Of a stretch of DNA of 64,000 bases, positions 18,744 to 27,949 are shown piece by piece (the stretch's first letter is position 1; every line of letters starts with the position of its first letter). The notes under the pieces were generated by a model. That model was given only the letters and a program-made list of their open reading frames with translations. It ran no database searches and was not told where the DNA came from. This stretch comes from Microbacterium cremeum. Lineage in GTDB: Bacteria > Actinomycetota > Actinomycetes > Actinomycetales > Microbacteriaceae. A program made the translations under genes and the position numbers. The stretch is from assembly GCF_015277855.1 (NCBI RefSeq), contig NZ_CP063812.1, positions 62,001 to 126,000 on the forward strand, written 5' to 3'.

Positions 18744-19649
18744 ATGATGACCAAGAGAAAGCACCTCGTCTCGGGAATCGCGCTCGCCGGAGCCGCCGCG
18801 CTCGTGCTGACCGGATGCGCCGGCGGCGACGACGCGGGTTCGGGCTCATCCGAGGGCGGTGCGGATCGTCCCATCGAACTCGCCGTATTCAACGGCTGGG
18901 ACGAGGGGATCGCCGCCTCGCAGCTGTGGGCCGCGATCCTCGAGGAGCAGGGATACGACGTCGAGCTCACCTACGCCGACGTCGCCCCCGTCTACGCGGG
19001 CCTCGCGCGCGGCGACTTCGATCTCGTGCTCGACACGTGGCTGCCGATCACGCACGCCGACTACCTGGAGCAGTACGGCGACGACATCGTCGACCTCGGC
19101 TCGTGGAACGACGAGGCCAAGCTCACCATCGCGGTGAACGAGGACGCTCCGATCGACTCGCTCGACGAGCTCGCGGCGAACGCCGACGCCTTCGGCAACC
19201 GGATCGTCGGGATCGAGCCCGGCTCGGGACTCATGCGGATCACGGGTGACGAGGTCGTGCCGGGCTACAGCCTGGACGGCATGACGCTCATCGAGTCCTC
19301 CACGCCGGCGATGCTCGCCGAACTGCAGTCGGCGACCGACGCGGGCGAGAACGTCGTCGTGACGCTGTGGCGTCCGCACTGGGCGTACAACGCGTTCCCG
19401 GTGAAGGATCTCGAGGACCCGCAGGGCCTCCTCGGCGACGCCGAGGGCATCCACTCGGTCGCGGCCACGAGCTTCGAGGAGGACTTCCCCGAGGTGTTCG
19501 AGTGGATCTCGAACTTCAAGATGCCCAGCGACGTGCTGTACTCGCTCGAGGACGCGATGTTCAACCAGTACGACGGCGACGACTACGGACCCGTCGTCGA
19601 GCAGTGGATCGCCGACAACCAGGAGTACGTCGACGCGCTGACCTCCTGA
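18744..19649 (+). CDS. Glycine betaine-type substrate-binding lipoprotein
   Basis: A 301-residue OpuAC/ProX-class protein tethered outside the membrane. The lipobox LVLTGC places the lipid Cys at residue 25. The mature part has the type-F pocket features ELAVFNGWDEG, DLVLDTWLP and VTLWRPHWAYN, whose Trp residues would form the aromatic box for a quaternary amine. It ends in SLEDAMFNQYDGDDYGPVVEQWIADNQEYVDAL. ATG 18744 (or 18747) follows GAGAGGAAG. It completes the transporter with the two genes to the left. Specificity is inferred. Confidence 0.93.
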   Translation: MMTKRKHLVSGIALAGAAALVLTGCAGGDDAGSGSSEGGADRPIELAVFNGWDEGIAASQLWAAILEEQGYDVELTYADVAPVYAGLARGDFDLVLDTWLPITHADYLEQYGDDIVDLGSWNDEAKLTIAVNEDAPIDSLDELAANADAFGNRIVGIEPGSGLMRITGDEVVPGYSLDGMTLIESSTPAMLAELQSATDAGENVVVTLWRPHWAYNAFPVKDLEDPQGLLGDAEGIHSVAATSFEEDFPEVFEWISNFKMPSDVLYSLEDAMFNQYDGDDYGPVVEQWIADNQEYVDALTS

Positions 19650-19668
19650 CCCGGCATCGCACCGCGCG

Positions 19669-19705
19669 CGGCACGCCGTCTCGACCTCGGTCGGGCGGCG
19701 TGCCG
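19669..19705 (+). terminator. Terminator after the binding protein gene
   Basis: A 10-bp stem CGGCACGCCG with a 17-nt loop is followed by TTT, 19 nt after the stop. Confidence 0.65.
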
Positions 19706-19721
19706 TTTCGCGTGGTCGGGA

Positions 19722-20657
19722 TCAACCCGAAGGGCGGCTCTTGGGGTGCACCACGCGTCCGGGAGCGCCGGGCGAGCGCGCCGGGATGGGCCACGTCTTG
19801 GGCTCCGGCGCGGTGGATGCGGCGGGGTCGGCCGCGGGATTCGCGGCGGGTGCGGCCGCGGCATCCGTCGTCTCGGCTTCGGCGGACGGCGCGAGCTCGA
19901 GCATCACCTTCTTCTCGAGCACCTCGATCGCCTCGTCCGAGATCGAGATCAGCCCGTCGAGCTCTTCCCGGACCCGGCGGTAGGCGAGCTGGCGCTCGGC
20001 CGGCGTCGCGGCGTCGTCGACGGCGACGGTCAGCAGCTGCTTCGCGGTCTCGAGACGCTTGCGCTCGACCTCGCTGAAGCTCGAGTCGCGGAGGCGCCGG
20101 GCGTCGCGCTCGGCGACGTCGAAGGCGACCTCGAAGTCGGCGACCGCGTTGCGGTACTCGGTGAGCTGCTCATTGGTGATGCGGGCCTTCGCCGAGGCGG
20201 GCCGCAGACCGTCGGCGATGCGCTTGGCGCGCAGGAACGCGGCGGTGAGCGGCTGGCGCCCATCGCTCATGGCCGGGAACGCGATGATCTTCGCGACGTC
20301 CAGCTCGTACTCGAGCCACCGCGCGGTGACCGCGTCGTGCGTCGCGAAGAGCCGCTCGAGCTGGGTCGCCTGCGTCTCGCCCGCGACCGGAGGGAGGGAT
20401 GATCTCGATGCGCTCGCAAGCCCGCTGCTCGATCCGGCGGCCGCGTTGTGCACCGGCTTGCCGCGGGCCGCCGCCTGCGCGGCCTTCAGCTCGGCCTTCG
20501 CGTGGAGCACCTCGAGGCGCCGCTTGTGGCGTCGGCGCGCGCTCTGCTCCCACGCGCTGCCCACCCACCCGACCACGCCGAGGGCCGGGAAGATCACCCA
20601 CCAGTTGCCGCCGAGCCAGTTGAAGAACGGTGAGAGCGCCTCGAAGATCTGCTCCAC
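19722..20657 (-). CDS. Uncharacterised membrane-anchored protein, paralogue A
   Basis: A 311-residue protein of unknown function. One hydrophobic helix (NWWVIFPALGVVGWVGSAW, residues about 18-36) is followed by a basic, coiled-coil-like stretch (RRRHKRRLEVLHAKAELKAAQAAA) and a cytosolic helical domain. It shares with the neighbouring upstream gene the block RL-F/Y-A-x-HDAV-x-ARWL-x-YE-x-DV-x-K, then AFP and FLRA-x-R (about residues 100-155), and a later EYR-AV-x-x-x-E-x-A helix. The Ala/Pro-rich tail is low complexity. GTG 20657 is set by TACCAT 6 nt upstream. I do not recognise the family. Confidence 0.8.
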   Translation of the reverse strand: MEQIFEALSPFFNWLGGNWWVIFPALGVVGWVGSAWEQSARRRHKRRLEVLHAKAELKAAQAAARGKPVHNAAAGSSSGLASASRSSLPPVAGETQATQLERLFATHDAVTARWLEYELDVAKIIAFPAMSDGRQPLTAAFLRAKRIADGLRPASAKARITNEQLTEYRNAVADFEVAFDVAERDARRLRDSSFSEVERKRLETAKQLLTVAVDDAATPAERQLAYRRVREELDGLISISDEAIEVLEKKVMLELAPSAEAETTDAAAAPAANPAADPAASTAPEPKTWPIPARSPGAPGRVVHPKSRPSG

Positions 20658-20663
20658 CCTGTC

Positions 20664-20669
20664 ATGGTA
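20664..20669 (-). promoter_or_regulatory. -10 box TACCAT before paralogue A
   Basis: TACCAT-GACAGG-GTGGAG here matches TAGCAT-GACAGG-GTGGAG before paralogue B, so the start context was duplicated with the gene. Confidence 0.5.
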
Positions 20670-20697
20670 GCCGTCGGGTACGCCCGCAGGCCCGGCC

Positions 20698-21519
20698 TCA
20701 AGGCGCCCTGTCAGGCGGGACGTCGCCGCCTCGCGCGGCCGGCGGCTTCGCGAGCAGCTCGGGAAGGCGCCCGGCGAGGTCGGCCAGCGCGGCTGCCGCG
20801 GCCGAGACATTGGCGGCCGCCGTGACGGCAGCGGCGGCCGCGGAGGCCGCGGGCGACGCCGGCGCAGGACCCGACCCCGGCACTCCGGCCTGCCGCTCCG
20901 CCTCGGTGAGCGCGGCCTCGAGCGCCTGCACGGCGGCGCGGTACTCGGCGTACTGCTGCGGCGAGACGCGGTCGCGCAGCATCGGGCGACGAGCGAGTGC
21001 TTCGCGCTGCGCGCGCAGGAACGTGACGGTCGACGGATGCCGCGTGTCGGTCAGCTGCGGAAAAGCGAGGGCCTTGTCGACGTCGGTCTCGTACGTCAGC
21101 CACCGTGCGTTGACGGCATCGTGCGCGGCGTACAGCCGGTCGATGGGCAGCGGGTCGCGGGAGGACGAGGCGACGTACTCGGCTCGCACGCCCTTCACGC
21201 GCGACCGCGTGGCGCGGAGGGCGAGCGATGCGGACTTCTCGGACTGCTTCGCGGACTGCAGGGCGTGCCTCGCGCCGACGGCGTGACCGCCGCCGTGAGC
21301 CTTGGCGGAGAGCAGATCGGCGTGCGCGGCACGGACGCGCGCCTTCGCGGCGACCAGCTCCCGGTACGCGCGGGACTCCTCGTGCCGTGCGGCGTCGAGT
21401 TCGAGCCGCCGGGCCCGGCGGCTGCGCGTCGTCAAGCCGGCGTAGGACACCGCTCCGACGCCGGCGGCTGCCGGAGCGACCCACCACCAGCTCGACACGA
21501 TGAGCAGGATCGCCTCCAC
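20698..21519 (-). CDS. Uncharacterised membrane-anchored protein, paralogue B
   Basis: A 273-residue relative of the gene 40 bp downstream. It starts with one membrane helix (VEAILLIVSSWWWVAPAAAGVGAVSYAGL), then a basic coiled-coil-like region (RRARRLELDAARHEESRAYRELVAAKARVRAAHADLL) and the shared block RLYAAHDAVNARWLTYETDVDKALAFPQLTD (about residues 123-153). The tail is Ala-rich and differs from paralogue A. GTG 21519 is fixed by TAGCAT 6 nt upstream. The two genes probably arose by tandem duplication; function is unknown. Confidence 0.8.
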   Translation of the reverse strand: MEAILLIVSSWWWVAPAAAGVGAVSYAGLTTRSRRARRLELDAARHEESRAYRELVAAKARVRAAHADLLSAKAHGGGHAVGARHALQSAKQSEKSASLALRATRSRVKGVRAEYVASSSRDPLPIDRLYAAHDAVNARWLTYETDVDKALAFPQLTDTRHPSTVTFLRAQREALARRPMLRDRVSPQQYAEYRAAVQALEAALTEAERQAGVPGSGPAPASPAASAAAAAVTAAANVSAAAAALADLAGRLPELLAKPPAARGGDVPPDRAP

Positions 21520-21525
21520 CCTGTC

Positions 21526-21531
21526 ATGCTA
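21526..21531 (-). promoter_or_regulatory. -10 box TAGCAT before paralogue B
   Basis: Followed by GACAGG and the GTG start, giving a leaderless mRNA. Confidence 0.5.
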
Positions 21532-21581
21532 ACCGCGGACCGGCCACGCGTCGCAGGGAGTCTGCCGAGCGTTCGGTGCGG

Positions 21582-21758
21582 TCAGTGCGAGCCGATGCCC
21601 ATCGAGCCGCCGCTGCGGCGACGATCCGTCGCCTCGTACACCGGGTTCGCGGGGCCCTCGACGGATGCGTCCGGGCGGGCCTGACGGGTGTCGTAGGTCT
21701 CCCGCGGGGGAGAGATGAAGTGCGTGATCCGCGTCCACAGCGACTGCTTCTTGGCCAT
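21582..21758 (-). CDS. Small hypothetical protein, 58 residues
   Basis: Starts MAKKQSLWTRITHFISPPRE after a strong ribosome site (GGAGGTCCTC-ATG) and continues with a polar stretch ending GGSMGIGSH. The first 15 residues could form an amphipathic helix; the rest looks disordered. It begins 20 bp after the 45-residue gene upstream and probably shares its mRNA. No family is recognised, but the ribosome site and codon pattern support a real gene. Confidence 0.6.
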   Translation of the reverse strand: MAKKQSLWTRITHFISPPRETYDTRQARPDASVEGPANPVYEATDRRRSGGSMGIGSH

Positions 21759-21778
21759 GAGGACCTCCTGGCCGAAGC

Positions 21779-21916
21779 CTAGCCGAAGAGGAGCGCGAAG
21801 ACGGTGGCGCCGCCGCCGACGAGGATGAGGGCGACGATCGTCACCCACGCGATCACCTTGACGCGGCGCTGCCGCGTGTCGTTGAAACCGCTGTACTCTT
21901 CGTCTTCCGCCGCCAT
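21779..21916 (-). CDS. Small single-pass membrane protein, 45 residues
   Basis: Sequence MAAEDEEYSGFNDTRQRR is followed by VKVIAWVTIVALILVGGGATVFALLFG, so a short acidic N-terminus precedes one membrane helix reaching the C-terminus. ATG 21916 lies 6 nt after TAGGAT (21923-21928), the leaderless pattern. Too short for most gene finders. Function is unknown. Confidence 0.65.
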   Translation of the reverse strand: MAAEDEEYSGFNDTRQRRVKVIAWVTIVALILVGGGATVFALLFG

Positions 21917-21922
21917 GCGTCC

Positions 21923-21928
21923 ATCCTA
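21923..21928 (-). promoter_or_regulatory. -10 box TAGGAT of the 45-residue gene
   Basis: Separated from the ATG by GGACGC, 6 nt. Confidence 0.5.
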
Positions 21929-21938
21929 GAGTCTCGGA

Positions 21939-22081
21939 CGTTTCGTCTCGCTCGTTCCTCGCTCGCTCAACGACCGGGGTCTCGCACGCTCAACGACCGG
22001 GGTCTCGATCGTTCCTGGCTCGCTCGGCGACTGAGGTCCCGGTCGTTGAGCGAAGGGCGCTCTGGCGCCCGAGACGAAACG
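21939..22081. repeat. Interspersed intergenic repeat cluster, site 1
   Basis: Between purL and the small genes lie a 39-bp unit (21939-21977, starting CGTTTCGTCTCGCTCG and ending CAACGACCGG), two further CTCAACGACCGGGGTCTCG words, and an inverted related unit at 22039-22081. The 39-bp unit recurs exactly, in reverse, at 56322-56360. Hairpin formation between the opposed units is possible, so it may act as a bidirectional terminator. Confidence 0.75.
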
Positions 22082-22088
22082 CAGTGAG

Positions 22089-24419
22089 TCAGGCGACGGG
22101 CTCGGCGACCGTGGCGCCGAAGGCCGCCGGGAGCGTCGAGGTCGCGAGGTCGCGCAGCTCGGCGAGGGGCACCGTGAACAGGCCCTGCACCTCGAGCGCG
22201 GGGTCGTCGCCGGCCGCAGCATCGGTCACGCCGATCCGCAGCACGGGGTAGCCCCGGCCCTCGCACAGGCCGCGGAACTTCACGTCGTCCTCGCGCGGCA
22301 CCGAGACGATGACGCGGCCGGTGGACTCCGAGAAGAGGGCGGTTGCGGCATCCACCCCGTCGCGCTCCATGATCTCGTCGAGCCAGACGCGCGCGCCGAC
22401 GCCGAAGCGCATGACGGCCTCCGCGAGGGCCTGGGCCAGGCCGCCCGACGATAGGTCGTGCGCCGACGACACGAGCGACTGCTGGCCCGCGGCGTGCAGC
22501 AGCTCGGCGAGCTTCTTCTCGTGCGCGAGGTCGACGGCCGGCGGACGACCGCCGAGGTGGCCGTGGATCGTGCCCGCCCACTGCGAGCCCGAGAGCTCCG
22601 TCGCGGTGACGCCGAGCAGGTAGATGTTCTCGCCCGCGTCCTGCCACCCCGACGGGATGCGGCGCGCGACGTCGTCGATGATCCCGAGCACGCCGACGAC
22701 CGGCGTCGGGAAGATCGGCTGGTCGCCGGTCTGGTTGTAGAACGAGACGTTGCCGCCGGTGACGGGGATGCCGAGTTCGAGGCATCCGTCCGACAGTCCT
22801 TCGACCGCCTGCGAGAACTGCCACATCACCTCGGGGTTCTCGGGGCTGCCGAAGTTGAGGCAGTCGGTGACCGCCGTCGGCACGGCGCCGGTGACGGCGA
22901 CGTTGCGGTACGCCTCGGCGAGCGCGAGCTTCGCGCCCTGCGCGGGGTCGAGCTGGCAGTAGCGGCCGTTGCAGTCGGTCGCGATCGCGAAGCCGAGACC
23001 CGAGTGCTCGTCGACGCGGATCATGCCGGCGTCGTCGGGGAACGACAGCGCCGTGTTGCCCAGGACGTAGTAGTCGTACTGGTTCGTCACCCACGACGTG
23101 TCGGCGAGGTTGGGGCTCGCGACGAGCTGGGTGAACTGGCGGCGCAGGGTGTCGGCGTCGAGATCGCGGGGGAGGGCGGATGCCGAGTCCTCGCGCAGCG
23201 CGTCGATCCACGTGGGGTAGGCGACCGGCCGTTCGTACACCGGGCCGTCGACCGCGACGGTCGAGGGGTCGACGTCGACGATCTGCTCGCCGTGCCAGAA
23301 GATCTGCAGGCGGCCGTCGCCGGTCACCTCGCCGAGGACGCTGGTCTCGACATCCCACTTCTTGACGACCTCGAGGAACGCGTCGAGCTTCTCGGGCGCG
23401 ACGATCGCCATCATGCGCTCCTGGCTCTCGCTCATGAGGATCTCTTCGGGCGTGAGCGTGGGATCGCGCAGCAGCACCCTCTCGAGGTCGACGCGCATGC
23501 CCGAGCCGCCGTTGGCGGCGAGTTCGGAGGTGGCGCACGAGATGCCGGCGGCGCCGAGGTCCTGGATCGCTTCGACGAGCTCGCCCTGGTACAGCTCGAG
23601 GCAGCACTCGATGAGCACCTTCTCGGCGAACGGGTCGCCCACCTGCACCGCAGGGCGCTTGGTCGGGCCGCCATCGGCGAACGTGTCGGAGGCGAGGATC
23701 GACGCGCCGCCGATGCCGTCGCCGCCGGTGCGGGCGCCGAAGAGCACGACCTTGTTGCCGGCACCCGACGCGTTGGCGAGCTTGAGGTCCTCGTGGCGCA
23801 GCACGCCGACCGCGAGCGCGTTGACGAGCGGGTTGCCCTGGTAGACCGCGTCGAACACGGTCTCGCCGCCGATGTTGGGCAGGCCCAGGCAGTTGCCGTA
23901 GAACGAGATGCCGCTCACCACGCCGTGCACGACGCGGGCGGTGTCGGGGTGGTCGATGGCGCCGAAGCGCAGCTGATCCATCACCGCGACCGGCCGGGCG
24001 CCCATCGAGATGATGTCGCGGACGATGCCGCCGACGCCGGTCGCGGCGCCCTGGAACGGCTCGATGTAGCTGGGGTGGTTGTGCGACTCGACCTTGAAGG
24101 TGACCGCCCAGCCCTCGCCGATGTCGACGACGCCGGCGTTCTGGCCCATGCCGACCATGAGCCGTTCCTTCATCTCCTCCGACACCTTCTGGCCGAACTG
24201 GCGAAGGTAGATCTTCGAGGACTTGTAGGAGCAGTGCTCCGACCACATCACCGAGTACATCGCCAGCTCGCCCGACGTGGGGCGGCGGCCGAGGATCTCG
24301 CGGATCTTCGCGTACTCGTCGTCCTTGAGGCCGAGCGCCGCGTACGGCTGCTCCTTCTCGGGCGTGGCCTCGGCGTTCGAGACGGTGTCGGCCAGGGCCT
24401 TCGAAGAGGGGGTGGTCAC
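22089..24419 (-). CDS. purL: Phosphoribosylformylglycinamidine synthase, large subunit
   Basis: This 776-residue enzyme converts FGAR to FGAM with ATP and ammonia in purine synthesis. The length is that of the small PurL, which works with separate PurQ and PurS; neither is in the window. Motifs include [61 protein letters not shown] and [18 protein letters not shown] 24419 follows CTGGAG at good spacing. It is divergent from the lipoprotein gene. Confidence 0.97.
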   Translation of the reverse strand: MTTPSSKALADTVSNAEATPEKEQPYAALGLKDDEYAKIREILGRRPTSGELAMYSVMWSEHCSYKSSKIYLRQFGQKVSEEMKERLMVGMGQNAGVVDIGEGWAVTFKVESHNHPSYIEPFQGAATGVGGIVRDIISMGARPVAVMDQLRFGAIDHPDTARVVHGVVSGISFYGNCLGLPNIGGETVFDAVYQGNPLVNALAVGVLRHEDLKLANASGAGNKVVLFGARTGGDGIGGASILASDTFADGGPTKRPAVQVGDPFAEKVLIECCLELYQGELVEAIQDLGAAGISCATSELAANGGSGMRVDLERVLLRDPTLTPEEILMSESQERMMAIVAPEKLDAFLEVVKKWDVETSVLGEVTGDGRLQIFWHGEQIVDVDPSTVAVDGPVYERPVAYPTWIDALREDSASALPRDLDADTLRRQFTQLVASPNLADTSWVTNQYDYYVLGNTALSFPDDAGMIRVDEHSGLGFAIATDCNGRYCQLDPAQGAKLALAEAYRNVAVTGAVPTAVTDCLNFGSPENPEVMWQFSQAVEGLSDGCLELGIPVTGGNVSFYNQTGDQPIFPTPVVGVLGIIDDVARRIPSGWQDAGENIYLLGVTATELSGSQWAGTIHGHLGGRPPAVDLAHEKKLAELLHAAGQQSLVSSAHDLSSGGLAQALAEAVMRFGVGARVWLDEIMERDGVDAATALFSESTGRVIVSVPREDDVKFRGLCEGRGYPVLRIGVTDAAAGDDPALEVQGLFTVPLAELRDLATSTLPAAFGATVAEPVA

Positions 24420-24581
24420 GCGGCTCAACTCCAGGAATTCGGGGGATGCCGGACCCGACCAGTCTAGTTCGGCCGCGGCATCCGTCGGTCTCGTGTGGCG
24501 CCCGGCCGACGCGGCGGTGCGTACGACCGCGCGCGGCTGGGAATGGGCTGACGGGTGGCGGGGGTCGATCCCGGCCGACAG

Positions 24582-24587
24582 TAGGGT
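24582..24587 (+). promoter_or_regulatory. -10 box TAGGGT of the META-like lipoprotein
   Basis: Six nt (CTGAGG) before ATG 24594, giving a probable leaderless transcript. Confidence 0.5.
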
Positions 24588-24593
24588 CTGAGG

Positions 24594-25451
24594 ATGCGAC
24601 GCACCCCGGTGTTCGTGGCGGCACTCGCCATCGCCCTCGCCCTGTCGGCCTGCGCGAGCGGGCCCGGCGGCCCGCCGCCTTCCGGACCGTCGGTGGTGCC
24701 GTCGGCGCCTCATGCCGAAGGCGGCCCGATCGATCTGGTCGGACTGTGGCGGGTCGCGGACGCCGCGGGAGAGGCCGACGCCACCTGGCTGCGCCTGGAC
24801 GCCGGCGAGTTCCAGCTCTGGCGCGACTGCGGCATGGTCATGGGCTCGTGGCGGGCAGGGCACGAGCTGATCGCCGCGTTCGCCTACGCCGCCAGTGGCG
24901 AGTGCACGGCCGGCGGAGCGGTCCCCGCAGTGCCGTGGCTCGACGCGACGGTGAGCTATGAGAAGGACGGCGATCGCTGGATCCTGCGGGATGCCGAGGG
25001 CGACGTCACGGCCTCGCTCTTCGTCGACGGCGCGCCGGAGCCGATAGAGACGGCGGCCGAGTTCTACACCGAGCCCCCCGTGATCGATGCGCGCGTGCGC
25101 GAGCATTTCGCCGCAGCATCCGCCCTCCCACCCGCCCTCGAGCCGGTCACGACCGAGTCGCTCGTGGGTCGATGGGTGCCGCGCGAGTCGTATCCCAGCG
25201 ATCCGCACGTCGACGTCTCGCCGGAGGGGACCTGGACGGGGAGCGACGGATGCAATGGCGGCAGCGGTCGATGGGCGATCGGCGACGCCGGCGACCTGTT
25301 CGTGACGGCCGGGCCCTCGACCCTCATCGGATGCGAGGGCGTGAACGTGCCGTGGCTCTTCGCGAACGCGTCACTGGCCGGGTTCGACGGCGGCGAACTC
25401 GTCCTCCTCGACCGCGACGCCGAAGAACTCGGGCGACTCACGCGCGGCTGA
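24594..25451 (+). CDS. META/HslJ-like lipoprotein
   Basis: A 285-residue secreted lipoprotein. The lipobox is ALSAC with the lipid Cys at residue 19, followed by a Pro/Gly linker. Two similar halves are visible: LVGLWRV to [20 protein letters not shown], and LVGRWVP to [60 protein letters not shown]. The second half has the META hallmarks ([12 protein letters not shown], the paired Cys, and a final strand of the xLxLLDxxG type). META proteins are linked to heat shock or envelope roles but have no fixed activity. It converges on the response regulator gene with 5 bp between stops. Confidence 0.75.
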   Translation: MRRTPVFVAALAIALALSACASGPGGPPPSGPSVVPSAPHAEGGPIDLVGLWRVADAAGEADATWLRLDAGEFQLWRDCGMVMGSWRAGHELIAAFAYAASGECTAGGAVPAVPWLDATVSYEKDGDRWILRDAEGDVTASLFVDGAPEPIETAAEFYTEPPVIDARVREHFAAASALPPALEPVTTESLVGRWVPRESYPSDPHVDVSPEGTWTGSDGCNGGSGRWAIGDAGDLFVTAGPSTLIGCEGVNVPWLFANASLAGFDGGELVLLDRDAEELGRLTRG

Positions 25452-25456
25452 CCGGA

Positions 25457-26131
25457 TCAGCCGTCGCCACCGGTTCGCCGCGCCGCCTGCGTGGGCTGCT
25501 CGGCCGCCCAGATCGCGAGTTCGACGCGATTGCGCGCGCCGAGCTTCGCCATCAGGCTGCCGATGTGCGTCTTGACGGTGCTGAGCGAGATGTGCAGTTC
25601 GCGGCCGATCTCGGCATTGCCGAGGCCGCGCGCCACGGCGGCGAGCACCTCCTCCTCGCGGTCGGTCAAAGGTGATGCCGGTGCCCGGCGCGCGGAGCGC
25701 GACGAGCCGGCGAACGCCTCGATGAGCCGCACCGTGACGTTCGGATCGATGAGGGCGTCGCCGCGGGCGGCGGCATGCACCGCCTCGCGCAGCAGCACCG
25801 GCCCCGCGTTCTTGAGCAGGAATCCGCGCGCACCCGAGCGCAGCGCCTCGTACACGTACTCGTCGAGATCGAAGGTCGTGATGACCACGACCGGGATCGG
25901 GTCGGCCACCTCAGGGCCCGCGACGGCGCGGGTGGCCGCGAGGCCGTCGGCGCGCGGCATCCGGATGTCGAACAGGCACACGTCGGGCCGCAGCTCCCGC
26001 GCGAGGGCGACGGCACGCTCGCCGTCGGCGGCCTCGCCGATCACCTCGATGTCGGGCTGCGCATCGAGGATCGCGCGCAGGCCCGCGCGCACCAGGTCCT
26101 GGTCGTCGGCGAGGAGCACGCGCACCGTCAT
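25457..26131 (-). CDS. NarL/LuxR-type response regulator
   Basis: A 224-residue two-component regulator. The receiver domain (VRVLLADDQDLVRAGLRAIL, phospho-Asp in CLFDIRMP, Thr in VVITTFD, Lys in LLKNAGP) is joined to a LuxR helix-turn-helix (PLTDREEEVLAAVARGLGNAEIGRELHISLSTVKTHIGSLMAKLGARNRVEL). I chose ATG 26131, which overlaps the kinase stop by 4 bases. No target promoter is evident nearby. Confidence 0.93.
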   Translation of the reverse strand: MTVRVLLADDQDLVRAGLRAILDAQPDIEVIGEAADGERAVALARELRPDVCLFDIRMPRADGLAATRAVAGPEVADPIPVVVITTFDLDEYVYEALRSGARGFLLKNAGPVLLREAVHAAARGDALIDPNVTVRLIEAFAGSSRSARRAPASPLTDREEEVLAAVARGLGNAEIGRELHISLSTVKTHIGSLMAKLGARNRVELAIWAAEQPTQAARRTGGDG

Positions 26132-27249
26132 GCCCGTGCCCCTGACGTCGGCAGTTCGGCAGCGACCACCCAGCCGCCGTCCGGCGCCGGGCCCGCCGTG
26201 CACGCGCCGCCGAGCATCGTCGCGCGCTCGATCATGCCGGTGATGCCGAAGCCGGGACGAACGGATGCCGCGGCCTCGCCGTCGTCGCGCACCTCGAGCC
26301 GTACCCGGTCAGGGGCGATGCCGACGGTCACATCGACCAGCGTGGCATGCCGGGCGTGGCGTCGCGCGTTCGTGACCGCCTCCTGGGCGATGCGGAAGAC
26401 CGTGGTGCCGAGCGGAGAAGGCAGCGCGCCAGCACTTCCGGTCACCGTCACCTGCACGGCAGGGGGCCCGGCGGCGGTCAGCCGATCGAGTTCCGCGATA
26501 CCGGGTGACGGTTCGAGGTCTGCGTCGCCGGCCTGACGCAGCACGCGCACCATCGACCGCATCTCGGACAGGGTGCGAGCCGCTTCGTCCTCGATCACGC
26601 GCAGGGCCGCGGTTGCGGCATCCGGATCGTCCGCTCCGAGCACCGTGCCCGCCTGCGCCTGGATGGCGATCGCCGACACATGGTGTGCCACCGTGTCGTG
26701 GAGCTCACGCGCGAGCTCCGCGCGCTCGAGCAGCCGGACGCGGTCGAGCTCTCGTGCACGCACGGCCGCGCGCCAGCGGAGTGCCGCGGCGATGCTGCAC
26801 GTGCTGACGATGACAGCGAGGCTGCCGACGACATCCCCCGGCGTGGTCGGGCGGAGCACAGACACCAGCCAGCCGCCCGTCACGACCAGCCCGCCCCCGA
26901 CCATGGCGCGGCCGCTGCCCCACCGCATCACGGCGTACAGCAGCACGATCACGTACGCGGTCGTGTAGAGCTGCGGGTCGGCGCCCGCGAACAGGCCCAC
27001 CACCGAGGTCGCGGCGAACGCGATCGCGAGCATCGTGAATGGCCGGGTGCGCCGCCACAGCAGCGTCGGCAGCAACGCCACGAGCACGGCGGCCCAGATC
27101 CAGCGCCCCGGCACCTCGGGGCGCGCCGCGGCCTCGACGACGATGAGCGGCCCGAGCACCCCGACCAGCACCCAGTCGCGCCACACCCGAGCGGGCGGCG
27201 CGGGCACGGCGGCGGGAGTGTTCCACAGCGCCCGCACGGGGCTCGTCAT
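26128..27249 (-). CDS. NarL-type sensor histidine kinase
   Basis: A 373-residue membrane kinase. About five N-terminal helices (WVLVGVLGPLIVVEAA to VVGSLAVIVSTCSIAAAL) with short loops suggest intramembrane sensing. The HisKA_3 box is ERAELARELHDTVAHHVSAIAIQAQ with the phospho-His in ELHD. The HATPase N-box is FRIAQEAVTNARRHA, and GFGITGMIERATMLGG is the G region. ATG 27249 lies 6 nt after TATCAT (27256-27261), a box that sits across the stop of the upstream DUF2306 gene. The kinase is therefore either leaderless or coupled to that gene. Confidence 0.92.
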   Translation of the reverse strand: MTSPVRALWNTPAAVPAPPARVWRDWVLVGVLGPLIVVEAAARPEVPGRWIWAAVLVALLPTLLWRRTRPFTMLAIAFAATSVVGLFAGADPQLYTTAYVIVLLYAVMRWGSGRAMVGGGLVVTGGWLVSVLRPTTPGDVVGSLAVIVSTCSIAAALRWRAAVRARELDRVRLLERAELARELHDTVAHHVSAIAIQAQAGTVLGADDPDAATAALRVIEDEAARTLSEMRSMVRVLRQAGDADLEPSPGIAELDRLTAAGPPAVQVTVTGSAGALPSPLGTTVFRIAQEAVTNARRHARHATLVDVTVGIAPDRVRLEVRDDGEAAASVRPGFGITGMIERATMLGGACTAGPAPDGGWVVAAELPTSGARA

Positions 27250-27253
27250 GCCC

Positions 27254-27949
27254 TCATGATAGGTGGGTGCCGGCGGGAGCCGTGCGCGGCTGCGGCGTAC
27301 GCGTACGCCGGCGCGACCGCCGGGCTCGCCGGCGGATCACGACCTCGGCCACGGCGAGATTGATCGCCCACCCGAGTCCCATCAGCACGGTGTTCGCGAG
27401 CTCGTCCGGCGGCCCGGCCAGTGCGACCCAGGGTGCCAGCGTGAACACCTGGGTTCCGGCGCCCAGCCCGATCGCGTAGGCGCGGGTCATCCACGCGCTG
27501 TGGGTCGGCACATCCCGTCGCAGGATCGCGACGAACGCCAAGACGATGCCGGCCGCCATCACGGTGCCGAGGACGAGGCGCATGAGCATGAGCGCGAGGC
27601 CGCTGTGGGCGGGAAGGTCGTACGCGACCGCCATCCACATGCCCGACAGGGCGGAGACGAGTCCCGCCGGCACGAGCACGCGCCCCACGATCCGGTGCCA
27701 GCGCCGCCGGCGCAGCGACGGCGCGAACTGGAGGGCCCCGAGCAGCAGATAAACCGAGGATCCGACGATGTGCGCGATCACCGGGAGGGGCGAGTCGAAG
27801 AAGCGCGCGTTCTCTGCGGTCACCGCAGCGCCCGTCGACAGCTGTGTCAGGCGCGAGGCGCCCGCGATCATCGGCACGAGCGAGAGCGCGATGAGCCCCG
27901 CGGGGGCGAGCCATTCGCGGCGGGAGCGTGGGGGCGCGGAGGAGGTCAT
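27254..27949 (-). CDS. DUF2306 membrane protein
   Basis: A 231-residue integral membrane protein with seven or so helices. The FDSPLPVIAHIVGSSVYLLLGALQFAPSLRRRRWHRIVGR block, with H-I and RRRWHR, is characteristic of DUF2306 proteins, as is PTHSAWMTRAYAIGLGAGTQ. I chose ATG 27949 (MTSSAPPRSRREW) with GGGAG upstream; an ATG at 28078 would add 43 unrelated residues. It is 4 bp from the kinase start, so the three genes likely form an operon. Biochemical role is unknown. Confidence 0.82.
   Translation of the reverse strand: MTSSAPPRSRREWLAPAGLIALSLVPMIAGASRLTQLSTGAAVTAENARFFDSPLPVIAHIVGSSVYLLLGALQFAPSLRRRRWHRIVGRVLVPAGLVSALSGMWMAVAYDLPAHSGLALMLMRLVLGTVMAAGIVLAFVAILRRDVPTHSAWMTRAYAIGLGAGTQVFTLAPWVALAGPPDELANTVLMGLGWAINLAVAEVVIRRRARRSRRRTRTPQPRTAPAGTHLS
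27256..27261 (-). promoter_or_regulatory. -10 box TATCAT of the sensor kinase
   Basis: Overlaps the stop of the upstream gene and lies 6 nt (GAGGGC) before ATG 27249. Confidence 0.45.

Noticed and set aside
22458-24467. 669-codon plus-strand frame opposite purL
   Set aside because: Mirror of purL codons (RDLVLDR-type runs), no start signal or family.
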